Below are positions 28,670-36,888 of a stretch of DNA of 64,000 bases, piece by piece. Each line of letters opens with the position of its first letter. Position 1 is the first letter of the stretch. Made by a program: the position numbers and the translations under genes. The notes under the pieces are model-generated. The model was not told the origin of the DNA. It did not search any database and saw only the letters and a program-made list of their open reading frames with translations. This DNA comes from Butyricicoccus porcorum (GTDB taxonomy: Bacteria > Bacillota > Clostridia > Oscillospirales > Butyricicoccaceae), in assembly GCF_002157465.1 (NCBI RefSeq), contig NZ_NHOC01000007.1, positions 124,001 to 188,000 on the forward strand. The letters are read 5' to 3'.

Positions 28670-29478
28670 GTAAACAGACCTCCTGTCAGGTTGCCGATTA
28701 AGATGAAAACCGGATATTTGCGGAACAGTGTCAGCACCGTCAGCCAGACTGCAAAGAATGCGATGTCCTGCGCGCGCAGGCGCGTTTTTTCGCCGATGTA
28801 TGCAAAGCTGCCGCGATGGCCGCGCAGTACCATGCTTTCATAGACAACATTTGCACGGTCAACGCTGCGCAGCAAAAGCTGTCCCGTCAATGAGCCCCAG
28901 GCGGTGATATGAATGCCCTTTTGATTGGGCGCACGCAGTGCATATGCCTGCATCATGCGGCTGACCTCTTCGAGCAATACCGTGATATAACGATAGGTCA
29001 GAAGAATCTGTGTCATCAGGATTTTGGGCATATGCAACAGACGGAATGCATAGCAGAGCTGATCGATGGATGTGGTCGCAATCAGCAGATACGAGGCGAG
29101 TAAACTGAATACGCCCTTACAAATCAGTGTCAGCATGGACAACACGCCTGCGCTCATCTCAATGCCGCCGAGTTCAATTGTTGTATGATCCAGAAACGGG
29201 TTCAGGATTCCGACGACGCAGACCAGCGGCAGGACGAGCTTCAACCGCCGCAGGCAGTCGGAAAACGAAAGCTCAGACAGCAGAAACATAACGAGAGGAT
29301 ATATCACCATACCGCATATACCAATCACATCATATTTGGAAAATGAAACAGTCAGCGCAATATAATACACGGTCAGGAGAAATTTGACCAGTGGGTGAAG
29401 GCGGTTTGCCCACTGATCCTGAGATGCGGCGCAGTCCATGCGATGGATTTCACGGACTGCATTTTCTGCTCTGCTCAT
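28666..29478 (-). CDS. cbiQ: ECF transporter transmembrane (T) component CbiQ/NikQ
   Basis: 270 residues from the ATG ending at 29478, which overlaps the CbiM stop by 4 nt; a longer in-frame start at 29529 would run far into cbiM and is not favoured. Five to six membrane helices start at HPLVKFLLTVYYIALTVSF near residue 28. The Ala-Arg/Gly signatures that couple to the ATPase are visible as YALRAPNQKGIH near 184-195 and SMVLRGHRGSF near 224-234. It links the metal-binding CbiM to CbiO. Confidence 0.88.
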   Translation of the reverse strand: MSRAENAVREIHRMDCAASQDQWANRLHPLVKFLLTVYYIALTVSFSKYDVIGICGMVIYPLVMFLLSELSFSDCLRRLKLVLPLVCVVGILNPFLDHTTIELGGIEMSAGVLSMLTLICKGVFSLLASYLLIATTSIDQLCYAFRLLHMPKILMTQILLTYRYITVLLEEVSRMMQAYALRAPNQKGIHITAWGSLTGQLLLRSVDRANVVYESMVLRGHRGSFAYIGEKTRLRAQDIAFFAVWLTVLTLFRKYPVFILIGNLTGGLFT

Positions 29479-30473
29479 GCCGATTTTTTCTTCCGGAAGA
29501 ATTTGAACACACAGCAGACAAGTGTGCACAGGACAATGACAACAATACCGCCGATCAGACCGGAACAGGCCGTTCCGAGTGCGGATTCCGAGCTTTTAAA
29601 CGCATAATCCGGCAAAAGTGCGGTTGCCTGCTGAATTGCGCCTGCTGCTTCATAGACGCCGCCGGAGGAGGTGAGTTCGGTCGAGCCGGTCAGCCTGGCA
29701 ATGGACCATTCCAGACCGTCCGGATTGGAGGAAGCGAAATAGGACAGTCCGCCGCCGATTACAGCTGCGGCTGCGGCGAGGATTGCCAGCGTCTTGCGGA
29801 AGGAACAACGCCCTTCTGCCTGTTTGGCATATTTATGGCAAAACAGGAGTTCCGGGCGTGCTTCATAGACGAACAGAAGCACTGCCGCTGTAATCAGGCC
29901 TTCCACCAGGCCGATGGCAAGGTGAATCGGCTGCATGACAGCGAAAAAGGCAGCGAACGGGAGTTCCGTTACCCCGGAGGCGAGTGTTTCCAGCGTGACG
30001 CTGAACGCACCGCACTGGAGCGTCAGCATACAGCCGAGGATTGAGGCCGCGATAATTTTTTTCTTCGACATACCGGTTTTCATCATTGGCTTCCAGATGA
30101 ACAGGGCACCGAGGAAACAACCGTAAAATGCCATATTCCAGATGTTGCAGCCGAGTGCGAGCAGACCGCCGTCTGCGAACAACAGGCACTGGATGAGCAG
30201 CACGCCAATCATCGTCAGAAAGCCGGCATATGGTCCCAATAGCGCGGACAGCAGCATGCCGCCGCACAGATGTCCGCTCGATCCTGTGCCGGGGATGGTA
30301 AAGTTAATCATCTGCGCGGCAAATACGAATGCACCCATGACACCCATCAACGGAATTTTTCTGGAATCGCTTTCCATACGGACTTTTTTGATGGAATAGC
30401 CCGCTGCGGCGGCGGAACAGAAATACATTGTTCCGGCTACTGCGGGCGTTACCAGTGCGTCAGCCATATGCAT
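29475..30473 (-). CDS. cbiM: nickel/cobalt ECF substrate-binding component, CbiM with PDGLE domain
   Basis: 332 residues. The start MHMADALVTPAV contains the N-terminal Met-His-Met-Ala metal site that inserts into the membrane cavity of CbiM/NikM. Seven or more membrane helices follow, with HLCGGMLLSALLGPYAG near 78-94. The C-terminal part has SSNPDGLEWS near 246-255, the PDGLE motif of CbiN/NikN, so M and N functions are fused, as in NikMN. It is divergent from the CsoR/InrS-like regulator across a shared control region. SD AAGGAGG. Confidence 0.92.
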   Translation of the reverse strand: MHMADALVTPAVAGTMYFCSAAAAGYSIKKVRMESDSRKIPLMGVMGAFVFAAQMINFTIPGTGSSGHLCGGMLLSALLGPYAGFLTMIGVLLIQCLLFADGGLLALGCNIWNMAFYGCFLGALFIWKPMMKTGMSKKKIIAASILGCMLTLQCGAFSVTLETLASGVTELPFAAFFAVMQPIHLAIGLVEGLITAAVLLFVYEARPELLFCHKYAKQAEGRCSFRKTLAILAAAAAVIGGGLSYFASSNPDGLEWSIARLTGSTELTSSGGVYEAAGAIQQATALLPDYAFKSSESALGTACSGLIGGIVVIVLCTLVCCVFKFFRKKKSA

Positions 30474-30554
30474 GATAAAATCCTCCTTGTGAATAATTTG
30501 AGATTTAGACTTGCAATTTTATATTCCTCACTTTACCACAGGAAATTGTCTGCG

Positions 30555-30573
30555 CAAGCCCCCAAGGGGGTTG
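30555..30573. promoter_or_regulatory. C5-A2-G5 dyad, candidate CsoR-family operator
   Basis: CAAGCCCCCAAGGGGGTTG lies between divergent cbiM and the csoR-like gene. G/C-tract dyads are the known operator type for CsoR/RcnR/InrS repressors. A T-run follows on the plus strand, so it could also look like a terminator, but no plus-strand gene ends here. Confidence 0.6.
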
Positions 30574-30623
30574 TTTTTTTCTTTTGGTTCCACCAGAGAC
30601 TGGCAGAACGGGGCAATTTTGGC

Positions 30624-30653
30624 TTGTCAGAATCGCGGATTTCATGCTATACT
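30624..30653 (+). promoter_or_regulatory. sigma-A promoter of the metal-sensor gene
   Basis: TTGTCA, 18 bp, TATACT, 26 bp before the start codon. Confidence 0.7.
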
Positions 30654-30679
30654 GTTCCGTACAGAAAGGGGAGTTCTCT

Positions 30680-31018
30680 ATGGATCAACACGAGCATGAA
30701 CGTCTGCATGCCGCCGGAATTCCACATGAGCACGGCGCATCACAGGAACACGGGCATACGCATGCCAACACCAAAGCTGTTATCAATCGGCTGTCACGTG
30801 CAATCGGACATCTGGAATCCGTCAAAAAAATGGTGGAGGATGGGCGCGACTGCCCGGAGGTGCTCATTCAGCTCGCGGCGGTGCGCGCCGCGCTGACCAA
30901 CACGGGCAAGGTGATTCTCAAGGATCACATCGAGCATTGCATTGTCGATGCTGTCGAGCAGGGCGACGAGCAGGCTATCCGCGATCTGGAGCGCGCCATC
31001 GATCAGTTTATGAAATGA
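30680..31018 (+). CDS. CsoR/RcnR/InrS-family metal-sensing repressor, His-rich N-terminus
   Basis: 112 residues from the ATG at 30680 (SD AAAGGGGAG). The four-helix CsoR-fold shows the ligand set C58, H83, C87 (RDCPEVL, KDHIEHC), with the same 25 and 4 residue spacing as C36-H61-C65 of CsoR. The first 28 residues hold eight histidines (HEHERLH, HEHG, HGHTH), as expected for nickel or cobalt sensing or storage. It faces cbiMQO and precedes the urease operon, so a nickel-responsive repressor of InrS type is the best reading. Copper sensing is the main alternative. Confidence 0.85.
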   Translation: MDQHEHERLHAAGIPHEHGASQEHGHTHANTKAVINRLSRAIGHLESVKKMVEDGRDCPEVLIQLAAVRAALTNTGKVILKDHIEHCIVDAVEQGDEQAIRDLERAIDQFMK

Positions 31019-31055
31019 TTTCGAGAATGGTTTTTGGATTGTTTCCAGATTTTGC

Positions 31056-31084
31056 TTGACAATTCGGGAACAGTTTTGTATACT
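31056..31084 (+). promoter_or_regulatory. strong sigma-A promoter of the urease operon
   Basis: TTGACA, 17 bp, TATACT. It gives a leader of about 160 nt before ureA that holds three hairpins. Confidence 0.85.
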
Positions 31085-31099
31085 GTTGTCGAAATAAAT

Positions 31100-31224
31100 C
31101 ATCCCCTGCGTAGGGATGTATACAGAGGCAGACAACGGAGTCGCACAAAATGACTCTCCCAGTCTGTCTTTTTTTATGCGCAGTCTACAGAGTTGTTTGC
31201 ATGCTCTGCTGACTGCGATTTTTT
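31100..31224 (+). promoter_or_regulatory. urease leader with two consecutive terminator-like hairpins
   Basis: Hairpin 1: CATCCC/GGGATG at 31100-31118. Hairpin 2: AGGCAGAC/GTCTGTCT at 31126-31169, with inner stem GAGTC/GACTC, followed by T7. Hairpin 3: CGCAGTC/GACTGCG at 31179-31217, with inner CAGAG/CTCTG, followed by T6. Two intrinsic terminators between a strong promoter and ureA imply conditional read-through. I do not recognise a known riboswitch in it. Confidence 0.7.
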
Positions 31225-31252
31225 ATTTACTCGGACAGAGAGGAGCAATATT

Positions 31253-31555
31253 ATGCGTCTGAATCCAAAGGAGCAGGAAAAGCTGATGCTGCACATGGCA
31301 GGCAATCTTGCAAAGGAGCGCAAGGAGCGCGGCCTGAAGCTGAACTATGTCGAAGCGCTGGCGTATATCAGCTCGGAGCTGCTGGAGCTTGCCAGAGACG
31401 GAAAGACAGTTGTTGAGCTGATGCAGCTCGGCACCAAAATCTTGACCAAAGAGGATGTTATGGACGGTGTAGCCGATATGATCGGTGAGGTTCAGGTAGA
31501 AGCCACCTTCCCGGACGGCACCAAGCTGGTCACCGTCCACAACCCGATTCAGTGA
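31253..31555 (+). CDS. ureA: urease gamma subunit
   Basis: 100 residues, the normal size. [17 protein letters not shown] at the start and [18 protein letters not shown] near residues 81-98 are family signatures. The ATG at 31253 has GAGGAG upstream; an in-frame upstream extension has no support. First gene of ureABC-ureI-ureEFGD. Gamma packs with beta and alpha in the cytoplasmic apoenzyme that hydrolyses urea to ammonia and carbamate. Confidence 0.96.
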   Translation: MRLNPKEQEKLMLHMAGNLAKERKERGLKLNYVEALAYISSELLELARDGKTVVELMQLGTKILTKEDVMDGVADMIGEVQVEATFPDGTKLVTVHNPIQ

Positions 31556-31567
31556 GGAGGCAGGAAC

Positions 31568-31927
31568 ATGAAAATCGGCGAAATCATGCCCGCAGATCGC
31601 GATATCGTTCTGAATGAAGGCAAAAAGACTGTTACCATCGTTGTTGCAAATAAGGGCGACCGTCCGGTTCAGGTCGGCTCGCATTTCCATTTCTTTGAGG
31701 CAAATAAGTGCCTGTCCTTTGACCGCGATGCGGCATATGGCTACCATCTGGATATTCCCTCCGGTACAGCTGTCCGCTTTGAGCCGGGCGAGGAAAAGGA
31801 AGTCCAGCTTACCGAGATGGGCGGCCGTAAGCGTGTGTTTGGCCTGAATGACCTGACCTGCGCACAGGCAACCGATGCAACCAAGGCGGCTTCGCTGGAA
31901 AATGCCAAGCGCAAGGGATTTCTGTAA
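31568..31927 (+). CDS. ureB: urease beta subunit
   Basis: 119 residues. The signatures [20 protein letters not shown] near residues 38-57 and [18 protein letters not shown] near 69-86 are characteristic. The gap to ureA is 12 nt and contains GGAGG. Separate gamma and beta genes follow the usual bacterial arrangement rather than the fused UreA of Helicobacter. Confidence 0.96.
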   Translation: MKIGEIMPADRDIVLNEGKKTVTIVVANKGDRPVQVGSHFHFFEANKCLSFDRDAAYGYHLDIPSGTAVRFEPGEEKEVQLTEMGGRKRVFGLNDLTCAQATDATKAASLENAKRKGFL

Positions 31928-31939
31928 GGAGGGACAATC

Positions 31940-33661
31940 ATGAGCATTTCGATTTCTGGCAGCAAGTATGCTGCAATGTACGGCCCCACGGTCGGCGACA
32001 AGGTCCGTCTGGCGGATACCAGCCTGGTCATTGAGGTCGAGAAGGATTACACCACCTACGGCGACGAAGCCAAGTTCGGTGGCGGCAAGACGCTGCGTGA
32101 CGGCATGGGTCAGTCGGTCAAAACCCGCAGCATGGACGGCGACCTTGATCTCGTCATCACCAATGCACTGATTGTCGATTCCACCGGCATTATTAAGGCG
32201 GATATTGGCATCAAGGACGGTAAGATTGCGGGCATCGGCAAGGCGGGCAACCCGGATACGATGGACGGCGTCACGCCGGGCATGACGGTCGGCGCGTCCA
32301 CCGAGGCACTCGCGGGCGAGGGCATGCTGGTCACCGCGGGCGGCATTGATACCCACATCCATTTCATCAGCCCGCAGCAGATTGACTGTGCACTGTACAG
32401 CGGTGTCACCACGATGATCGGCGGCGGCACCGGTCCGGCGGACGGCACGAATGCAACCACCTGTACTCCGGGTCCGTGGAACATCAAGATGATGCTCAAG
32501 GCGGCGGAGGAATACCCGATGAACCTCGGCTTCCTCGGTAAGGGCAACTGCTCTGATGAACAGCCGCTGATTGAACAGGTCAAGGCGGGCGCGATGGGTC
32601 TGAAGATTCATGAGGACTGGGGCGCAACCCCGGCTGTTATCGACCACTGCCTCAACGTCGCGGATGAATACGACGTACAGGTTGCCATCCACACCGATAC
32701 CCTGAACGAGGGCGGCTGTGTTGAGGATACGCTGGACGCGATTGCCGGACGCACCATTCACACCTACCACACGGAGGGCGCAGGCGGCGGACATGCGCCG
32801 GATATCATCCGCGCGGCAGCAGCACCGAATGTACTCCCGTCTTCCACCAACCCGACCATGCCGTTCACTGTCAACACGCTGGACGAGCATATGGACATGC
32901 TGATGGTCTGCCACCATCTGGACAAAAACATTCCGGAGGATATTGCGTTTGCGGATTCCCGCATCCGTCCGGAGACCATTGCGGCGGAAGATGTCCTGCA
33001 CGATATGGGTATTTTCAGCATGATGAGCTCTGACTCGCAGGCAATGGGTCGTGTCGGCGAGGTTATTACCCGCACCTGGCAGACCGCCAGCAAGATGAAG
33101 GACGAGCGCGGTGCATTGCCGGAGGACGAGGGTCACGGCAACGACAATTTCCGCGTCAAGCGTTACATTGCAAAGTATACCATCAACCCGGCGCTGACCC
33201 ACGGCATTGCCGACTATGTCGGTTCGGTCGAGACGGGCAAGTTCGCCGATCTGGTTCTGTGGAACCCGGCATTCTTCGGCGCAAAGCCGGACATTATCAT
33301 CAAGGGCGGCATGATCCTCGCCTCCAAGATGGGCGATGCGAATGCATCCATTCCGACCACCCAGCCGGTGCTGTATCAGCCGATGTTTGCGGCGCACGGC
33401 AAGGCAAAGTTCGAGTCCTGCCTGACCTTTGTCTCTAAGGCTGCCATGGATGCGGATGTCAAGGGCGCATACGGTCTGGAAAAGACGGTCGTTCCGGTTT
33501 CCGGCTGCCGCAAGATCACCAAGAAGGACATGGTTTACAACGACCGCACGCCGGCGCTTACCGTTGATCCGGAGACCTATGAGGTCACGGTTGACGGCGA
33601 ACCCATCAGCTCCAAGCCGGCAGAAAAGCTGCCGCTGACACAGCTGTACAGCCTGTTCTAA
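31940..33661 (+). CDS. ureC: urease alpha (catalytic) subunit
   Basis: 573 residues. The nickel site is complete by eye: HIHF near residues 136-139, the Lys that is carbamylated in [12 protein letters not shown] near 221, [10 protein letters not shown] near 250-259, the mobile-flap His in [12 protein letters not shown] near 324-335, and the Asp-bearing [13 protein letters not shown] near 364-376. It carries the two-nickel active site and needs the UreDEFG chaperones encoded downstream. SD GGAGG. Confidence 0.97.
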   Translation: MSISISGSKYAAMYGPTVGDKVRLADTSLVIEVEKDYTTYGDEAKFGGGKTLRDGMGQSVKTRSMDGDLDLVITNALIVDSTGIIKADIGIKDGKIAGIGKAGNPDTMDGVTPGMTVGASTEALAGEGMLVTAGGIDTHIHFISPQQIDCALYSGVTTMIGGGTGPADGTNATTCTPGPWNIKMMLKAAEEYPMNLGFLGKGNCSDEQPLIEQVKAGAMGLKIHEDWGATPAVIDHCLNVADEYDVQVAIHTDTLNEGGCVEDTLDAIAGRTIHTYHTEGAGGGHAPDIIRAAAAPNVLPSSTNPTMPFTVNTLDEHMDMLMVCHHLDKNIPEDIAFADSRIRPETIAAEDVLHDMGIFSMMSSDSQAMGRVGEVITRTWQTASKMKDERGALPEDEGHGNDNFRVKRYIAKYTINPALTHGIADYVGSVETGKFADLVLWNPAFFGAKPDIIIKGGMILASKMGDANASIPTTQPVLYQPMFAAHGKAKFESCLTFVSKAAMDADVKGAYGLEKTVVPVSGCRKITKKDMVYNDRTPALTVDPETYEVTVDGEPISSKPAEKLPLTQLYSLF

Positions 33662-33688
33662 TTCTACTGCATTCAGGAGGAAACCAAT

Positions 33689-34198
33689 ATGTTAGGCGTT
33701 TGCCTGTTATTCGTTGGCATTGTACTGATTAACAACGGTATGTGCAACCTTTATCACGTGGACGGCAAGTCCGCCGCCGTGATGAATATCTTCACCGGCG
33801 GCCTGTCGCTGTTCATCAACTTTGTCAATCTGGTTCAGGGCAACTACTATGCCGCCGGCACCGGACTGCTGTTCTGCTTCACCTATCTGTTTGTCGCCGT
33901 GAACAATTTCCTCGGCAAGGCAAATCCGATCCCGTTTGCGTGGTTTTCCACGTTTGTCGCGGTCAATGCCGTCATTTTCGGCATCATTGAGGGCGTCACC
34001 GGCAGCGCGGCACTCGGCATTGTGCCGGACTGGCGCTGGGCTGTGATCTGGTGGCTGTGGGCCATCCTCTGGGGCACTGCCTTTGTCGAGGACATCATGG
34101 GCAAGAAGCTGGGCAAGTTTACGCCCTGCCTCCAGGTTTTTGAAGGCGTTGTCACTGCCTGGATTCCGGGCGTCATGATGCTGCTTCAGATCTGGTAA
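33689..34198 (+). CDS. ureI: UreI/AmiS-family urea channel
   Basis: 169 residues with six membrane helices. NGMCNLYHVDGKSAAVMNIF near residues 13-32 and the C-terminal FEGVVTAWIPGVMMLLQIW are typical of UreI/AmiS proteins. It lets urea enter the cytoplasm to reach urease. Placement between ureC and ureE is unusual but consistent with a self-sufficient urease operon. pH gating as in Helicobacter UreI cannot be judged; the periplasmic loops lack abundant histidines. Confidence 0.92.
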   Translation: MLGVCLLFVGIVLINNGMCNLYHVDGKSAAVMNIFTGGLSLFINFVNLVQGNYYAAGTGLLFCFTYLFVAVNNFLGKANPIPFAWFSTFVAVNAVIFGIIEGVTGSAALGIVPDWRWAVIWWLWAILWGTAFVEDIMGKKLGKFTPCLQVFEGVVTAWIPGVMMLLQIW

Positions 34199-34225
34199 AA
34201 CAAACACGAAATGAGGAATTGAGTT

Positions 34226-34705
34226 ATGCTTTGCGAACAGGTTTTTGGCACGCTGCGCGATATTGATACGGTCGGCAAGACGGTGGAGACCGTCGATATC
34301 GAGTGGCATGAGGCGTTTAAGAAAATCCACAGAAAGACGACAGACAAGGGTCATGAAGTCGGTATCCGTATGGATGATTCCGTGCTCACGCGCGGCCTGC
34401 GTCAGGACGATGTGATTTATGTGGATGACAATACGGTGGTTGTGGTGAACATCCCGCCCTGCGAGGCGATCCGGGCAGAGGTACGCCGGGATCATCCGCG
34501 CCAGATTGCGAAGCTCTGCTACGAAGTCGGAAACACGCATACAACGATGTTCCGCGGCGAGGATGATTTTACGTTTTACATCCCGTATCATGAGCCGATG
34601 ATGGACAAGCTGGGCAAAATCCACGGTGTGACGGTCGAAAAGACAACAGTACGGTTCGATTTTGACAAGTCTCTGTCATCGACCATCAACAACCACCATC
34701 ACTGA
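34226..34705 (+). CDS. ureE: urease accessory nickel chaperone UreE
   Basis: 159 residues. UreE delivers nickel to the apo-urease/UreG complex. The N-terminal domain precedes a metal-binding central domain with YEVGNTHTTMFRG near residues 100-112, holding the dimer-interface His. The C-terminus ends with NNHHH, a short His tail rather than the long tail of Klebsiella UreE. The stop overlaps a possible upstream ATG of ureF by one base. Confidence 0.92.
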   Translation: MLCEQVFGTLRDIDTVGKTVETVDIEWHEAFKKIHRKTTDKGHEVGIRMDDSVLTRGLRQDDVIYVDDNTVVVVNIPPCEAIRAEVRRDHPRQIAKLCYEVGNTHTTMFRGEDDFTFYIPYHEPMMDKLGKIHGVTVEKTTVRFDFDKSLSSTINNHHH

Positions 34706-34716
34706 TGGGTGCGGAC

Positions 34717-35406
34717 ATGAACGAAACACAGTTTTATCTTTTACAGGTCAACGATGCACTGTTCCCGATTGGTGCTTATTCGCATTCGCAGGGACTGGAA
34801 ACTTATATCCAGAAGGGCATTGTTCATGATGAAGCGACAGCGGAGGAATATATCTCGCACAAGCTGCGCTGGAATCTGGCATATACCGATCTGCTCGCTG
34901 TGCGCCTTGCCTATGAGCGCGCGCAGGCAGAAGATCTTGCCGGGCTGATGCGGCTGGAAGATCTGCTGGCAGCATCTCGTTTGCCGATGGAGCAGCGGGA
35001 GGCTTCCCGCAAGATGGGTTCCCGGTTTGCGAAGACGATACAGAAGCTGGAGATCAACGGTCTCGGCGCGGTTTTTTCCGAATATCTTGCCGCACGCAGC
35101 AGGAAGCCGATGACACACTGCTGTATTTACGGCGTCTTCTGTGCGGCACTCGGGATCGGACTGGATGATGCGTTGTCGCATTACCTGTATGCCCAGACAT
35201 CCGCTATGGTCACCAACTGTGTCAAGACCATCCCACTCAGTCAAAGCGCCGGACAAAAACTGCTGAGCAGCTGTTACAATTCCTTTCAGGAAATTCTCTC
35301 CTCCGTCCGCGAATGGACGGAGGAAGATCTCTGCCTCTCGGCGCCCGGTTTTGACCTGCGGGGCATTCAGCATGAAAAGCTGTATTCCCGCCTCTATATG
35401 TCATAA
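34717..35406 (+). CDS. ureF: urease accessory protein UreF
   Basis: 229 residues from the ATG at 34717; an in-frame ATG at 34705 overlaps the ureE stop and is possible. Family motifs are seen: NDALFPIGAYSHSQGLETYI near residues 12-31 and the C-terminal SQSAGQKLL near 177-185. It is all-helical and bridges UreD-urease to UreG, regulating GTP use during nickel insertion. Confidence 0.92.
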   Translation: MNETQFYLLQVNDALFPIGAYSHSQGLETYIQKGIVHDEATAEEYISHKLRWNLAYTDLLAVRLAYERAQAEDLAGLMRLEDLLAASRLPMEQREASRKMGSRFAKTIQKLEINGLGAVFSEYLAARSRKPMTHCCIYGVFCAALGIGLDDALSHYLYAQTSAMVTNCVKTIPLSQSAGQKLLSSCYNSFQEILSSVREWTEEDLCLSAPGFDLRGIQHEKLYSRLYMS

Positions 35407-35430
35407 CAAACAGAAATGGAGTAAGCAATT

Positions 35431-36039
35431 ATGTCTTATGTAAAAATTGGTGTCGCCGGGCCGGTCGGTTCGGGCAAAACTGCGCTGATCGAAGCGCTGT
35501 CCAGACGCATGGCAGAAGAATACAGCATCGGTGTCATTACCAACGATATCTATACCAAGGAGGACGCGGAATTCCTTGCGAAGAACAGCGTCCTGCCGAT
35601 TGAGCGCATTATCGGCGTCGAAACCGGCGGCTGTCCGCACACCGCAATCCGTGAGGATGCTTCGATGAATCTGGAAGCGGTCGATGATATGATGGAGCGC
35701 TTCCCGGATATTGAACTGCTGTTTATTGAGAGCGGCGGTGACAATCTCTCCGCAACCTTCAGCCCGGAGCTGGTCGATGCGACCATTTTTGTCATCGATG
35801 TCGCAGAGGGTGACAAAATCCCGCGCAAGGGCGGCCCGGGTATTACGCGTTCCGATCTGCTGGTTATCAATAAGATTGATCTTGCACCGTATGTCGGCGC
35901 GAGCCTCGAGGTGATGGAGCGTGACTCCAAAAAAATGCGAGGAGATCGCCCGTTCCTGTTCACCAATATCCGCAGCGGCGAGCATGTGGACGAGGTCGTC
36001 GACTGGATCAAGAAGAACGTCCTGCTGGAAGGAATCTAA
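35431..36039 (+). CDS. ureG: urease accessory GTPase UreG
   Basis: 202 residues, a SIMIBI-class GTPase. P-loop [14 protein letters not shown] near residues 9-22, [13 protein letters not shown] near 37-49, the nickel-binding CPH in [17 protein letters not shown] near 66-82, and NKID near 147-150. GTP hydrolysis powers nickel insertion. The stop codon directly abuts the ureD start. Confidence 0.96.
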   Translation: MSYVKIGVAGPVGSGKTALIEALSRRMAEEYSIGVITNDIYTKEDAEFLAKNSVLPIERIIGVETGGCPHTAIREDASMNLEAVDDMMERFPDIELLFIESGGDNLSATFSPELVDATIFVIDVAEGDKIPRKGGPGITRSDLLVINKIDLAPYVGASLEVMERDSKKMRGDRPFLFTNIRSGEHVDEVVDWIKKNVLLEGI

Positions 36040-36828
36040 ATGGACAATCAATTCGGAAAAACCTCCCGGCTTTCGGTTTCAGCGGTATGCCGCGATGGCA
36101 GGACAATTCTGGACGATGTGTCCTTTACCGCACCATATAAGCTGATGAAGCCGTTTCCCAAAGCAAATGGCGGCATACAGATTATGCCGGTGTGCGCGTC
36201 GGCGGGTATCATGCGCGGCGATACGCAGGAATTTGCATATCATGTCGGCGCAGGTGCCGATCTCGAGGTACTGTCGCAGTCATTTGACAAAATCCATAAA
36301 ATGGACAGCGGTTCGGCATCCCGGCACATCCACATTGAAGTGGAGCTGGACGCCGTGCTGTATTATGCGCCGCAGCCGGTCATTCCGTTTGCACAGTCCG
36401 CTTTTGACAGCGAGATGGATATTCATCTTGCGGATGTTTCTTCTCGCTTTTTTTTGCAGGATATCATTTCCTGCGGCAGAACTGCCTATGACGAACGGTT
36501 TGCCTACCGCAGATTTTCATCAAAGGTATGGATTACGCGCGGGGAGGAACTGATTTACCGCGACAACACGCGGTACGAGCCGGACAAAATGCCAATGGAG
36601 GGCATGGGTATGTATGAGGGCTATACGCACATGGCGAATTTGTTCCTCTCCGGCCCATGCACACAGCTTCAGGAGCCGATCTGGGACATTCTGGAGCAGG
36701 CAGAGGCAGAAGGCGGTGTGACCGCGCTGACACAGGGCGATCTCGCGGTTCGTATTTTCGGAACTCGTGCGCAGCAGCTCCAGCAGACTGCGGAGAAAAT
36801 TCGCCAGCTGTATGAAAACAATCTTTGA
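36040..36828 (+). CDS. ureD: urease accessory protein UreD/UreH
   Basis: 262 residues. It starts at the base after the ureG stop, so translation is coupled. SAGIMRGDTQEFAYHVGAGA near residues 53-72 and the QSFDKIHKMDSG stretch near 80-91 match UreD, the scaffold that docks on apo-urease and channels nickel from UreG. Being last in the operon is typical of Gram-positive clusters. A terminator hairpin follows. Confidence 0.9.
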   Translation: MDNQFGKTSRLSVSAVCRDGRTILDDVSFTAPYKLMKPFPKANGGIQIMPVCASAGIMRGDTQEFAYHVGAGADLEVLSQSFDKIHKMDSGSASRHIHIEVELDAVLYYAPQPVIPFAQSAFDSEMDIHLADVSSRFFLQDIISCGRTAYDERFAYRRFSSKVWITRGEELIYRDNTRYEPDKMPMEGMGMYEGYTHMANLFLSGPCTQLQEPIWDILEQAEAEGGVTALTQGDLAVRIFGTRAQQLQQTAEKIRQLYENNL

Positions 36829-36848
36829 CCAGAATATTCTGTGATAAA

Positions 36849-36882
36849 AAGAGGCTCTCGAATTGCTGTTCGGGAGCCTCTT
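36849..36882. terminator. terminator between ureD and MFS genes
   Basis: AAGAGGCTCTCGAA pairs with TTCGGGAGCCTCTT (one mismatch). The minus-strand tail is CTTTTTATC, so it clearly serves the MFS gene and may also stop urease transcripts. Confidence 0.8.
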
Positions 36883-36888
36883 GACACG

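Noticed and set aside
30555-30573. Intrinsic terminator reading of the C5/G5 dyad
   Set aside because: No plus-strand gene ends just upstream, since cbiM is transcribed away on the minus strand; an operator fits better, although both remain possible.
31100-31224. NiCo, guanidine (ykkC) or ANTAR-type riboswitch in the urease leader
   Set aside because: The conserved bases and hexaloop features of those classes are not seen; left as an unknown leader.
31223-33397. 724-codon open frame on the minus strand opposite ureABC
   Set aside because: It is the antisense shadow of conserved urease genes, caused by codon bias; no domain and no ribosome binding site.
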